This document shows, piece by piece, positions 15,001-30,000 of a stretch of DNA of 64,000 nucleotides. Positions within the stretch are counted from its first letter, which is position 1. Every line of letters starts with the position of its first letter. A program made the position numbers and the translations under genes. Origin of the DNA: Synaphobranchus kaupii (lineage: Eukaryota > Chordata > Actinopteri > Anguilliformes > Synaphobranchidae); contig CM056395.1 of assembly GCA_029718625.1 (NCBI GenBank), positions 19,060,309 through 19,124,308 on the forward strand, read 5' to 3'. Below the pieces are notes generated by a model. It was not told the origin of the DNA. It saw only the letters and a program-made list of their open reading frames with translations, and ran no database searches.

Positions 15001-18000
15001 AACTGCAGCCCTCACTACAACTTCAGCCCCAACTACAACTGCAGGAACAACAACTGCAGTCCCCACTACAACTGCAGCCCCCACTACAACAGCAGCCTCC
15101 ACTGCAACTGCAGCACCCACAACACCTGCAGCACCAACAACAACAGCAGCCCCCACTACAACAGCAGCCTCCACTGCAACTGCAGCCCCCACTACAACTG
15201 CAGCACCAACAACAACTGCAGCCCTCACTACAACTTCAGCCCCCACTACAACTTCAGCACCCACTACAACAGCAGCTCCCACTTCAAGAGCAGCCTCCAC
15301 TACAACAGCAACCCCCACTACAACAGCATCTCCCACTACAACTGCAGCACCAACCACAACTCCAGCTCCGACAACAACACCAGTTCTCACTACAAATGCA
15401 GCCCCAACTACGTCTGCAGCACCCACTACAACTGCAGCCCCGACAACAACCCCAGTTCCCACTACCACTGCAGCACCCAGTACAACTGAAGTCCCCACTA
15501 CAACTTCAGCCCCAACTACAACTGCAGCCCCCACTACAACTGCTGCCCCCACTACAACCGCAGCTTCCACTACAACTGCAGCACCCACTACAACTGCAGC
15601 AACAATAACTGCAGCCCCAACTACAACTGCAGCTCCCACTACAACTTCAGCACCCACTACAACAGCAGTTCCCACTACAACTGCAGCCCCCACTACAACA
15701 GCAGCCTCCACTGCAACTGCAGCACCCACTACACCTGCAGCACCAACAACAACTGCAGCCCCCACTAAAACTTCAGCACCCAATACAACAGCAGTTCCCA
15801 CTACAACTTCAGCCCCCACTACAACAGCAGCCCCCACTACAACAGCAGCCTCCACTGCAACTGCAGCTCCCACTACAACTGCAGCACCAACAACAACTGC
15901 AGCCCTCACTACAACTTCAGCCCCCACTACAACTTCAGCACCCACTACAACAGCAGCTCCCACTTCAAGAGCAGCCTCCACTACAACAGCAACCCCCACT
16001 ACAACAGCATCTCCCACTACAACTGCAGCACCAACCACAACTCCAGCTCCGACAACAACACCAGTTCTCACTACAACTGCAGCCGCAACTACGTCTGCAA
16101 CACCCACTACAACTGCAGCCCCGACAACAACCCCAGTTCCCACTACCACTGCAGCACCCAGTACAACTGCAGTCCCCACTACAACTTCAGCCCCAACTAC
16201 AACTGCAGCCCCCACTACAACTGCAGCCCCCACTACAACTGCAGCTCCCACTACAACAGCAGCCTCCACTACAACTGCAGCACCCACTACAACTGCAGCA
16301 ACAACTGCAGCCCCAACTACGACTTCAGCCCCCACTACAACTGCAGCACCCACTACAACTTCAGCCCCCGTGACAACTGCAGCTCCCACTACATCAGCAG
16401 CCTCCACTACAACTGCAGCCCACACTACAACAGCAGCCCCAACTACAACTGCAGCCCCCACTACAACTTCAGCACCCACTACAACAGCAGTTCCCACTAC
16501 AACTGCAGCCCCCACTACAACAGCAGCCTCCACTGCAACTGCAGCACCCACTACACCTGCAGCACCAAAAACAACTGCAGCCCCCACTACAACTTCAGCA
16601 CCCAGTACAACTGCAGCCCCCACTACAACAGCAGCCTCCACTACAACAGCAGCCTCCACTGCAACTGCAGCACCCAGTACAACTGCAGTCCCCACTACAA
16701 CTTCAGCCCCAACTACAACTGCAGCCCCCACTACAACTGCAGCCCCCACTACAACTGCAGCTCCCACTACAACAGCAGCCTCCACTACAACTGCAGCACC
16801 CACTACGACTTCAGCCCCCACAACAACTGCAGCCCCAACTACGACTTCAGCCCCCACTACAACTGCAGCCCACACTACAACAGCAGCCCCCACTACAACT
16901 GCAGCACCCACTACAACTTCAGCCCCCGTGACAACTGCAGCACCCACTGCAACTGCAGCCCCCACTACAACAGCAGCCTCCACTGCAACTGCAGCCCCCA
17001 CTACAACTGCAGCACCAACAACAACTGCAGCCCTCACTACAACTTCAGCCCCCACTACAACTTCAGCACCCACAACAACAGCAGCTCCCACTTCAAGAGC
17101 AGCCTCCACTACAACAGCAGCCCACACTACAACAGCAACCCCCACTACAACAGCATCTCCCACTACAACTGCAGCACCAACCACAACTCCAGCTCCGACA
17201 ACAACACCAGTTCTCACTACAACTACAGCCCCAACTACGTCTGCAGCACCCACTAAAACTGCAGCCCCCACTACAACTGCAGCTCCCACTACAACAGCAG
17301 CCTCCACTACAACTGCAGCACCAACTACAACTGCAGCAACAACAACTGCAGCCCCAACTACAACTTCAGCCCCCACTACAACTGCAGCCCACACTACAAC
17401 AGCAGCCCCCACTATAACTGCAGCCCTCACTACAACTTCAGCCCCAACTACAACTGCAGGAACAACAACTGCAGTCCCCACTACAACTGCAGCCCCCACT
17501 ACAACAGCAGCCTCCACTGCACCTGCAGCTCCCACTACAACAGCAGCCTCCACTACAACTGCAGCCTCCACTACAACTGCAGCACCAACTACAACTGCAG
17601 CAACAACAACTGCAGCCCCAACTACAACTTCAGCCCCCACTACAACTGCAGCCCCCACTACAACTGCAGCTCCCACTACAACAGCAGCCTCCACTACACC
17701 TGCAGCACCAACTACAACTGCAGCAACAACAACTGCAGCCCCAACTACAACTTCAGCCCCCACTACAACTGCAGCCCACACTACAACAGCAGCCCCCACT
17801 ATAACTGCAGCCCTCACTACAACTTCAGCCCCAACTACAACTGCAGGAACAACAACTGCAGTCCCCACTACAACTGCAGCCCCCACTACAACAGCAGCCT
17901 CCACTGCAACTGCAGCACCCACAACACCTGCAGCACCAACAACAACAGCAGCCCCCACTACAACTTCAGCACCCAGTACAACAGCAGTCCCCACTACAAC

Positions 18001-21000
18001 TTCAGCCCCAACTACAACTGCAGCCCCCACTACAACTGCAGCCCCCACTACAACTGCAGCTCCCACTACAACAGCAGCCTCCACTACAACTGCAGCACCC
18101 ACTACAACTGCAGCAACAACAACTGCAGCCCCAACTACGACTTCAGCCCCCACTACAACTGCAGCCCACACTACAACAGCAGCCCCCACTACAACTGCAG
18201 CACCCACTACAACTTCAGCCCCCGTGACAACTGCAGCACCCACTGCAACTGCAGCCCCCACTACAACAGCAGCCTCCACTGCAACTGCAGCCCCCACTAC
18301 AACTGCAGCACCAACAACAACTGCAGCCCTCACTACAACTTCAGCCCCCACTACAACTTCAGCACCCACAACAACAGCAGCTCCCACTTCAAGAGCAGCC
18401 TCCACTACAACAGCAGCCCACACTACAACAGCAACCCCCACTACAACAGCATCTCCCACTACAACTGCAGCACCAACCACAACTCCAGCTCCGACAACAA
18501 CACCAGTTCTCACTACAACTACAGCCCCAACTACGTCTGCAGCACCCACTAAAACTGCAGCCCCCACTACAACTGCAGCTCCCACTACAACAGCAGCCTC
18601 CACTACAACTGCAGCACCAACTACAACTGCAGCAACAACAACTGCAGCCCCAACTACAACTTCAGCCCCCACTACAACTGCAGCCCACACTACAACAGCA
18701 GCCCCCACTATAACTGCAGCCCTCACTACAACTTCAGCCCCAACTACAACTGCAGGAACAACAACTGCAGTCCCCACTACAACTGCAGCCCCCACTACAA
18801 CAGCAGCCTCCACTGCACCTGCAGCTCCCACTACAACAGCAGCCTCCACTACAACTGCAGCCTCCACTACAACTGCAGCACCAACTACAACTGCAGCAAC
18901 AACAACTGCAGCCCCAACTACAACTTCAGCCCCCACTACAACTGCAGCCCCCACTACAACTGCAGCTCCCACTACAACAGCAGCCTCCACTACACCTGCA
19001 GCACCAACTACAACTGCAGCAACAACAACTGCAGCCCCAACTACAACTTCAGCCCCCACTACAACTGCAGCCCACACTACAACAGCAGCCCCCACTATAA
19101 CTGCAGCCCTCACTACAACTTCAGCCCCAACTACAACTGCAGGAACAACAACTGCAGTCCCCACTACAACTGCAGCCCCCACTACAACAGCAGCCTCCAC
19201 TGCAACTGCAGCACCCACAACACCTGCAGCACCAACAACAACAGCAGCCCCCACTACAACTTCAGCACCCAGTACAACAGCAGTCCCCACTACAACTTCA
19301 GCCCCAACTACAACTTCAGCCCCCACTACAACTGCAGCACCCACTATAACTTCAGCCCCCGTGACAACTGCAGCTCCCACTACATCAGCAGCCTCCACTA
19401 CAACTGCAGCCCACACTACAATAGCAGCCCCCACTATAACTGCAGCCCTCACTACAACAGCAGCTCCCACTTCAAGAGCAGCCTCCACTACAACAGCAGC
19501 CCACACTACAACAGCATCTCCCACTACAACTGCAGCACCAACCACAACTCCAGCTCCGACAACAACTGCAGCCCCCACTACAACTGCAGTCCCCACTACA
19601 ACTGCAGTCCCCACTACAACTTCAGCCTCCACTACAACTGCAGCCCACACTACAACTGCAGCCCCAACTACAACCCCAGTTCCCACTACCACTGCAGCAC
19701 CCAGTACAACTGCAGTCCCCACTACAACTTCAGCCTCCACTACAACTGCAGCCCACACTACAACAGCAGCCCCAACTACAACTGCAGCCCCCACTACAAC
19801 TTCAGCACCCACTACAACAGCAGTTCCCACTACAACTGCAGCCCCCACTACAACAGCAGCCTCCACTGCAACTGCAGCACCCACTACACCTGCAGCATCA
19901 ACAACAACTGCAGCCCCCACTACAACTGCAGCACCAACAACAACTGCAGCCTTCACTACAACTTCAGCACCCACAACAACACCAGTTCTCACTACAACTG
20001 CAGCCCCAACTACGTCTGCAGCACCCAGTACAACTGCAGCCCTGACAACAACCGCAGTTCCCACTACCACTGCAGCACCCAGTACAACTGCAGTCCCCAC
20101 TACAACTTCAGCCTCCACTACAACTGCAGCCCACACTACAACAGCAGCCCCAACTACAACTGCAGCCCCCACTACAACTGCAGCCCCCACTACAACAGCA
20201 GCCTCCACTGCAACTGCAGCACCCACTACACCTGCAGCATCAACAACAACTGCAGCCCCCACTACAACTTCAGCACCCAGTACAACAGCAGTTCCCACTA
20301 CAACTGCAGCCCCCACTACATCAGCAGCCCCCACTACAACAGCAGCCTCCACTGCAACTGCAGCCCCCACTACAACTGCAGCACCAACAACAACTGCAGC
20401 CTTCACTACAACTTCAGCCCCCACTACAACTTCAGCACCCACTACAACAGCAGCTCCCACTTCAAGAGCAGCCTCCACTACAACAGCAACCCCCACTACA
20501 ACAGCATCTCCCACTACAACTGCAGCACCAACCACAACTCCAGCTCCGACAACAACACCAGTTCTCACTACAACTGCAGCCGCAACTACGTCTGCAACAC
20601 CCACTACAACTGCAGCCCCGACAACAACCCCAGTTCCCACTACCACTGCAGCACCCAGTACAACTGCAGTCCCCACTACAACTTCAGCCCCAACTACAAC
20701 TGCAGCCCCCACTACAACTGCAGCCCCCACTACAACTGCAGCTCCCACTACAACAGCAGCCTCCACTACAACTGCAGCACCCACTACAACTGCAGCAACA
20801 ACAACTGCAGCCCCAACTACGACTTCAGCCCCCACTATAACTGCAGCCCTCACTACAACAGCAGCTCCCACTTCAAGAGCAGCCTCCACTACAACAGCAG
20901 CCCACACTACAACAGCATCTCCCACTACAACTGCAGCACCAACCACAACTCCAGCTCCGACAACAACACCAGGTCTCACTACAACTGCAGCCCCCACTAC

Positions 21001-24000
21001 AACTGCAGTCCCCACTACAACTGCAGTCCCCACTACAACTTCAGCCTCCACTACAACTGCAGCCCACACTACAACTGCAGCCCCAACTACAACCCCAGTT
21101 CCCACTACCACTGCAGCACCCAGTACAACTGCAGTCCCCACTACAACTTCAGCCTCCACTACAACTGCAGCCCACACTACAACAGCAGCCCCAACTACAA
21201 CTGCAGCCCCCACTACAACTTCAGCACCCACTACAACAGCAGTTCCCACTACAACTGCAGCCCCCACTACAACAGCAGCCTCCACTGCAACTGCAGCACC
21301 CACTACACCTGCAGCATCAACAACAACTGCAGCCCCCACTACAACTGCAGCATCAACAACAACTGCAGCCCCCACTACAACTTCAGCACCCAGTACAACA
21401 GCAGTTCCCACTACAACTGCAGCCCCCACTACATCAGCAGCCCCCACTACAACAGCAGCCTCCACTGCAACTGCAGCCCCCACTACAACTGCAGCACCAA
21501 CAACAACTGCAGCCCTCACTACAACTTCAGCCCCCACTACAACTTCAGCACCCACTACAACAGCAGCTCCCACTTCAAGAGCAGCCTCCACTACAACAGC
21601 AGCCCACACTACAACAGCAACCCCCACTACAACAGCATCTCCCACTACAACTGTAGCACCAACCACAACTCCAGCTCCGACAACAACACCAGTTCTCACT
21701 ACAACTGCAGCCCCAACTACGTCTGCAGCACCCACTACAACTGCAGCCCCGACAACAACCCCAGTTCCCACTACCACTGCAGCACCCAGTACAACTGCAG
21801 TCCCCACTACAACTTCAGCCCCAACTACAACTGCAGCCCCCACTACAACTGCAGCCCGCACTACAACTGCAGCTCCCACTACGACAGCAGCCTCCACTAC
21901 AACTGCAGCACCCACTACAACTTCAGCCCCCGTGACAACTGCAGCTCCCACTACATCAGCAGCCTCCACTACAACTGCAGCCCACACTACAACAGCAGCC
22001 CCAACTACAACTGCAGCCCCCACTACAACTTCAGCACCCACTACAACAGCAGTTCCCACTACAACTGCAGCCCCCACTACAACAGCAGCCTCCACTGCAA
22101 CTGCAGCACCCACTACACCTGCAGCACCAAAAACAACTGCAGCCCCCACTACAACTTCAGCACCCAGTACAACTGCAGCCCCCACTACAACAGCAGCCTC
22201 CACTACAACAGCAGCCCCCACTACAACTGCAGCCCCCACTACAACAGCAGCCTCCACTGCAACTGCAGCACCCACTACACCTGCAGCATCAACAACAACT
22301 GCAGCCCCCACTACAACTGCAGCACCAACAACAACTGCAGCCTTCACTACAACTTCAGCACCCACAACAACACCAGTTCTCACTACAACTGCAGCCCCAA
22401 CTACGTCTGCAGCACCCACTACAACTGCAGCCCTGACAACAACCGCAGTTCCCACTACCACTGCAGCACCCAGTACAACTGCAGTCCCCACTACAACTTC
22501 AGCCTCCACTACAACTGCAGCCCACACTACAACAGCAGCCCCAACTACAACTGCAGCCCCCACTACAACTGCAGCCCCCACTACAACAGCAGCCTCCACT
22601 GCAACTGCAGCACCCACTACACCTGCAGCATCAACAACAACTGCAGCCCCCACTACAACTTCAGCACCCAGTACAACAGCAGTTCCCACTACAACTGCAG
22701 CCCCCACTACATCAGCAGCCCCCACTACAACAGCAGCCTCCACTGCAACTGCAGCCCCCACTACAACTGCAGCACCAACAACAACTGCAGCCCTCACTAC
22801 AACTTCAGCACCCACTACAACAGCAGCTCCCACTTCAAGAGCAGCCTCCACTACAACAGCAGCCCACACTACAACAGCAACCCCCACTACAACAGCATCT
22901 CCCACTACAACTGTAGCACCAACCACAACTCCAGCTCCGACAACAACACCAGTTCTCACTACAACTGCAGCCCCAACTACGTCTGCAGCACCCACTACAA
23001 CTGCAGCCCCGACAACAACCCCAGTTCCCACTACCACTGCAGCACCCAGTACAACTGCAGTCCCCACTACAACTTCAGCCCCAACTACAACTGCAGCCCC
23101 CACTACAACTGCAGCCCGCACTACAACTGCAGCTCCCACTACGACAGCAGCCTCCACTACAACTGCAGCACCCACTACAACTTCAGCCCCCGTGACAACT
23201 GCAGCTCCCACTACATCAGCAGCCTCCACTACAACTGCAGCCCACACTACAACAGCAGCCCCAACTACAACTGCAGCCCCCACTACAACTTCAGCACCCA
23301 CTACAACAGCAGTTCCCACTACAACTGCAGCCCCCACTACAACAGCAGCCTCCACTGCAACTGCAGCACCCACTACACCTGCAGCACCAAAAACAACTGC
23401 AGCCCCCACTACAACTTCAGCACCCAGTACAACTGCAGCCCCCACTACAACAGCAGCCTCCACTACAACAGCAGCCTCCACTGCAACTGCAGCCCCCACT
23501 ACAACTGCAGCAACAACAACTGCAGCCCCCACTACAACTTCAGCACTCACTACAACAGCAGTTCCCACTACAACTGCAGCCCCCACTACAACAGCAACCT
23601 CCACTGCAACTGCAGCACCCACTAGAACTGCAGCAACAACAACTGCAGCCCCAACTACAACTTCAGCCCCCACTACAACAGCAGCTCCCACTTCAAGAGC
23701 AGCCTCCACTACAACAGCAGCCCACACTACAACAGCAACCCCCACTACAACAGCATCTCCCACTACAACTGTAGCACCAACCACAACTCCAGCTCCGACA
23801 ACAACACCAGTTCTCACTACAACTGCAGCCCCAACTACGTCTGCAGCACCCACTACAACTGCAGCCCCGACAACAACCCCAGTTCCCACTACCACTGCAG
23901 CACCCAGTACAACTGCAGTCCCCACTACAACTTCAGCCCCAACTACAACTGCAGCCCCCACTACAACTGCAGCCCGCACTACAACTGCAGCTCCCACTAC

Positions 24001-27000
24001 GACAGCAGCCTCCACTACAACTGCAGCACCCACTACAACTTCAGCCCCCGTGACAACTGCAGCTCCCACTACATCAGCAGCCTCCACTACAACTGCAGCC
24101 CACACTACAACAGCAGCCCCAACTACAACTGCAGCCCCCACTACAACTTCAGCACCCACTACAACAGCAGTTCCCACTACAACTGCAGCCCCCACTACAA
24201 CAGCAGCCTCCACTGCAACTGCAGCACCCACTACACCTGCAGCACCAAAAACAACTGCAGCCCCCACTACAACTTCAGCACCCAGTACAACTGCAGCCCC
24301 CACTACAACAGCAGCCTCCACTACAACAGCAGCCTCCACTGCAACTGCAGCCCCCACTACAACTGCAGCAACAACAACTGCAGCCCCCACTACAACTTCA
24401 GCACTCACTACAACAGCAGTTCCCACTACAACTGCAGCCCCCACTACAACAGCAACCTCCACTGCAACTGCAGCACCCACTAGAACTGCAGCAACAACAA
24501 CTGCAGCCCCAACTACAACTTCAGCCCCCACTACAACTGCAGCCCACACTACAACAGCAGCCCCCACTACAACTGCAGCACCCACTACAACTTCAGCCCC
24601 CGTGACAACTGCAGCACCCACTGCAACTGCAGCCCCCACTACAACAGCAGCCTCCACTGCAACTGCAGCCCCCACTACAACTGCAGCACCAACAACAACT
24701 GCAGCCCTCACTACAACTTCAGCCCCCACTACAACTTCAGCACCCACAACAACAGCAGCTCCCACTTCAAGAGCAGCCTTCACTACAACAGCAGCCCACA
24801 CTACAACAGCAACCCCCACTACAACAGCATCTCCCACTACAACTGCAGCACCAACCACAACTCCAGCTCCGACAACAACACCAGTTCTCACTACAACTAC
24901 AGCCCCAACTACGTCTGCAGCACCCACTAAAACTGCAGCCCCCACTACAACTGCAGCTCCCACTACAACAGCAGCCTCCACTACAACTGCAGCACCAACT
25001 ACAACTGCAGCAACAACAACTGCAGCCCCAACTACAACTTCAGCCCCCACTACAACTGCAGCCCACACTACAACAGCAGCCCCCACTATAACTGCAGCCC
25101 TCACTACAACTTCAGCCCCAACTACAACTGCAGGAACAACAACTGCAGTCCCCACTACAACTGCAGTCCCCACTACAACTGCAGCCCCCACTACAACAGC
25201 AGCCTCCACTGCACCTGCAGCTCCCACTACAACAGCAGCCTCCACTACAACTGCAGCCTCCACTACAACTGCAGCACCAACTACAACTGCAGCAACAACA
25301 ACTGCAGCCCCAACTACAACTTCAGCCCCCACTACAACTGCAGCCCCCACTACAACTGCAGCTCCCACTACAACAGCAGCCTCCACTACAACTGCAGCAC
25401 CAACTACAACTGCAGCAACAACAACTGCAGCCCCAACTACAACTTCAGCCCCCACTACAACTGCAGCCCACACTACAACAGCAGCCCCCACTATAAATGC
25501 AGCCCTCACTACAACTTCAGCCCCAACTACAACTGCAGGAACAACAACTGCAGTCCCCACTACAACTGCAGCCCCCACTACAACAGCAGCCTCCACTGCA
25601 ACTGCAGCACCCACAACACCTGCAGCACCAACAACAACAGCAGCCCCCACTACAACTTCAGCACCCAGTACAACAGCAGTCCCCACTACAACTTCAGCCC
25701 CAACTACAACTGCAGCCCCCACTATAACTGCAGCCCCCACTACAACTGCAGCTCCCACTACAACAGCAGCCTCCACTACAACTGCAGCACCCACTACAAC
25801 TGCAGCAACAACAACTGCAGCCCCAACTACAACTTCAGCCCCAACTACAACTGCAGCCCCCACTATAACTGCAGCCCCCACTACAACTGCAGCTCCCACT
25901 ACAACAGCAGCCTCCACTACAACTGCAGCACCCACTACAACTGCAGCAACAACAACTGCAGCCCCAACTACAACTTCAGCCCCCACTACAACTGCAGCAC
26001 CCACTACAACTTCAGCCCCCGTGATAACTGCAGCTCCCACTACATCAGCAGCCTCCACTACAACTGCAGCCCACACTACAACAGCAGCCCCCACTATAAC
26101 TGCAGCCCTCACTACAACAGCAGCTCCCACTTCAAGAGCAGCCTCCACTACAACAGCAGCCCACACTACAACAGCATCTCCCACTACAACTGCAGCACCA
26201 ACCACAACTCCAGCTCCGACAACAACACCAGGTCTCACTACAACTGCAGCCCCCACTACAACTGCAGTCCCCACTACAACTGCAGTCCCCACTACAACTT
26301 CAGCCTCCACTACAACTGCAGCCCACACTACAACTGCAGCCCCAACTACAACCCCAGTTCCCACTACCACTGCAGCACCCAGTACAACTGCAGTCCCCAC
26401 TACAACTTCAGCCTCCACTACAACTGCAGCCCACACTACAACAGCAGCCCCAACTACAACTGCAGCCCCCACTACAACTTCAGCACCCACTACAACAGCA
26501 GTTCCCACTACAACTGCAGCCCCCACTACAACAGCAGCCTCCACTGCAACTGCAGCACCCACTACACCTGCAGCATCAACAACAACTGCAGCCCCCACTA
26601 CAACTGCAGCACCAACAACAACTGCAGCCTTCACTACAACTTCAGCACCCACAACAACACCAGTTCTCACTACAACTGCAGCCCCAACTACGTCTGCAGC
26701 ACCCACTACAACTGCAGCCCTGACAACAACCGCAGTTCCCACTACCACTGCAGCACCCAGTACAACTGCAGTCCCCACTACAACTTCAGCCTCCACTACA
26801 ACTGCAGCCCACACTACAACAGCAGCCCCAACTACAACTGCAGCCCCCACTACAACTGCAGCCCCCACTACAACAGCAGCCTCCACTGCAACTGCAGCAC
26901 CCACTACACCTGCAGCATCAACAACAACTGCAGCCCCCACTACAACTTCAGCACCCAGTACAACAGCAGTTCCCACTACAACTGCAGCCCCCACTACATC

Positions 27001-30000
27001 AGCAGCCCCCACTACAACAGCAGCCTCCACTGCAACTGCAGCCCCCACTACAACTGCAGCACCAACAACAACTGCAGCCCTCACTACAACTTCAGCCCCC
27101 ACTACAACTTCAGCACCCACTACAACAGCAGCTCCCACTTCAAGAGCAGCCTCCACTACAACAGCAGCCCACACTACAACAGCAACCCCCACTACAACAG
27201 CATCTCCCACTACAACTGTAGCACCAACCACAACTCCAGCTCCGACAACAACACCAGTTCTCACTACAACTGCAGCCCCAACTACGTCTGCAGCACCCAC
27301 TACAACTGCAGCCCCGACAACAACCCCAGTTCCCACTACCACTGCAGCACCCAGTACAACTGCAGTCCCCACTACAACTTCAGCCCCAACTACAACTGCA
27401 GCCCCCACTACAACTGCAGCCCGCACTACAACTGCAGCTCCCACTACGACAGCAGACTCCACTACAACTGCAGCACCCACTACAACTGCAGCAACAACAA
27501 CTGCAGCCCCAACTACAACTTCAGCCCCCACTACAACTGCAGCCCACACTACAACAGCAGCCCCCACTATAACTGCAGCCCTCACTACAACTTCAGCCCC
27601 CACTACAACTGCAGCAACAATAACTGCAGCCCCAACTACAACTGCAGCTCCCACTACAACTTCAGCACCCACTACAACAGCAGTTCCCACTACAACTGCA
27701 GCCCCCACTACAACAGCAGCCTCCACTGCAACTGCAGCACCCACTACACCTGCAACACCAACAACAACTGCAGCCCCCACTACAACTTCAGCACCCACTA
27801 CAACAGCAGTTCCCACTACAACTGCAGCCCCCACTACAACAGCAGCCCCCACTACAACAGCAGCCTCCACTACAACTGCAGCCCCCACTACAACTGCAGC
27901 ACCAACAACAACTGCAGCCCTCACTACAACTTCAGGCCCCACTACAACTTCAGCACCCACTACAACAGCAGCTCCCACTTCAAGAGCAGCCTCCACTACA
28001 ACAGCAAGCCCCACTACAACAGCATCTCCCACTACAACTGCAGCACCAACCACAACTCCAGCTCCGACAACAACACCAGTTCTCACTACAACTGCAGCCC
28101 CAACTACGTCTGCAACACCCACTACAACTGCAGCCCCGACAACAACCCGAGTTCCCACTACCACTGCAGCACCCAGTACAACTGCAGTCCCCACTACAAC
28201 TTCAGCCCCAACTACAACTGCAGCCCCCACTACAACTGCAGCCCCCACTACAACTGCAGCTCCCACTACAACAGCAGCCTCCACTACAACTGCAGCACCC
28301 ACTACAACTGCAGCAACAACAACTGGAGCCCCAACTACAACTTCAGCCCCCACTACAACTGCAGCACCCACTACAACTTCAGCCCCCGTGACAACTGCAG
28401 CTCCCACTACATCAGCAGCCTCCAATACAACTGCAGCCCACACTACAACAGCAGCCCCAACTACAACTGCAGCCCCCACTACAACTTCAGCACCCACTAC
28501 AACAGCAGTTCCCACTACAACTGCAGCCCCCACTAAAACAGCAACCTCCACTGCAGCACCCACTACACCTGCAGCACCAACAACAACTGCAGCCCCCACT
28601 ACAACTTCAGCACCCAGTACAACAGCAGTTCCCACTACAACTGCAGCCCCCACTACATCAGCAGCCCCCACTACAACAGCAGCCTCCACTGCAACTGCAG
28701 CCCCCACTACAACTGCAGCACCAACAACAACTGCAGCCCTCACTACAACTTCAGCCCCCACTACAACTTCAGCACCCACTACAACAGCAGCTCCCACTTC
28801 AAGAGCAGCCTCCACTACAACAGCAGCCCACACTACAACAGCAACCCCCACTACAACAGCATCTCCCACTACAACTGTAGCACCAACCACAACCCCAGCT
28901 CCGACAACAACACCAGTTCTCACTACAACCGCAGCCCCAACTACGTCTGCAGCACCCACTACAACTGCAGCCCCGACAACAACCCCAGTTCCCACTACCA
29001 CTGCAGCACCCAGTACAACTGCAGTCCCCACTACAACTTCAGCCCCAACTACAACTGCAGCCCCCACTACAACTGCAGCCCGCACTACAACTGCAGCTCC
29101 CACTACGACAGCAGCCTCCACTACAACTGCAGCACCCACTACAACTGCAGCAACAACAACTGCAGCCCCAACTACAACTTCAGCCCCCACTACAACTGCA
29201 GCACCCACTACAACTTCAGCCCCCGTGACAACTGCAGCTCCCACTACATCAGCAGCCTCCAATACAACTGCAGCCCACACTACAACAGCAGCCCCAACTA
29301 CAACTTCAGCACCCACTACAACAGCAGTTCCCACTACAACTGCAGCCCCCACTACAACAGCAACCTCCACTGCAGCACCCACTACACCTGCAGCACCAAC
29401 AACAACTGCAGCCCCCACTACAACTTCAGCACCCAGTACAACAGCAGTTCCCACTACAACTGCAGCCTCCACTACAACAGCAGCCCCCACTACAACAGCA
29501 GCCTCCACTGCAACTGCAGCCCCCACTACAACTGCAGCACCAACAACAACTGCAGCCCTCACTACAACTTCAGCTCCCACTACAACTTCAGCACCCACTA
29601 CAACAGCAGCTCCTACTTCAAGAGCAGCCTCCACTACAACAGCAGCCCACACTACAACAGCAACCCCCAATACAACAGCATCTCCCACTACGACAGCAGG
29701 CTACACTACAACTGCAGCACCCACTACAACTGCAGCAACAACAACTGCAGCCCCAACTACAACTGCAGCCCCCACTACAACTTCAGCACCCACTACAACA
29801 GCAGTTCCCACTACAACTGCAGCCCCCACTACAACAGCAGCCTCCACTGCAACTGCAGCACCCACTACACCTGCAGCATCAACAACAACTGCAGCCCCCA
29901 CTAGAACTTCAGCACCCAGTACAACAGCAGTTCCCACTACAACTGCAGCCCCCACTACAACAGCAGCCCCCACTACAACAGCAGCCTCCACTGTAACTGC

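Larger units (their letters stand above)
1..29700 (+). repeat. Tyr-free half of the array with short, variant-rich higher-order units
   Basis: Higher-order units are recognised by a Pro-Ala-Pro module whose codons include gct ccg aca. It is followed by Pro-Val-Leu, then a Thr-Thr-Ser block (act acg tct), then Pro-Val-Pro and Pro-Ser-Thr. The ctccgacaac marker lies at 711, 1536, 2160, 3234, 4020, 5466, 6252, 8052, 8535, 8949, 9630 and 10773, and continues to recur. Unit lengths are therefore uneven, from 414 to 1,800 bases, all divisible by three. I saw no Tyr codon in this half, which sets it apart from the part beyond 29,701. Both in-frame Met codons are also in this half. Confidence 0.85.
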
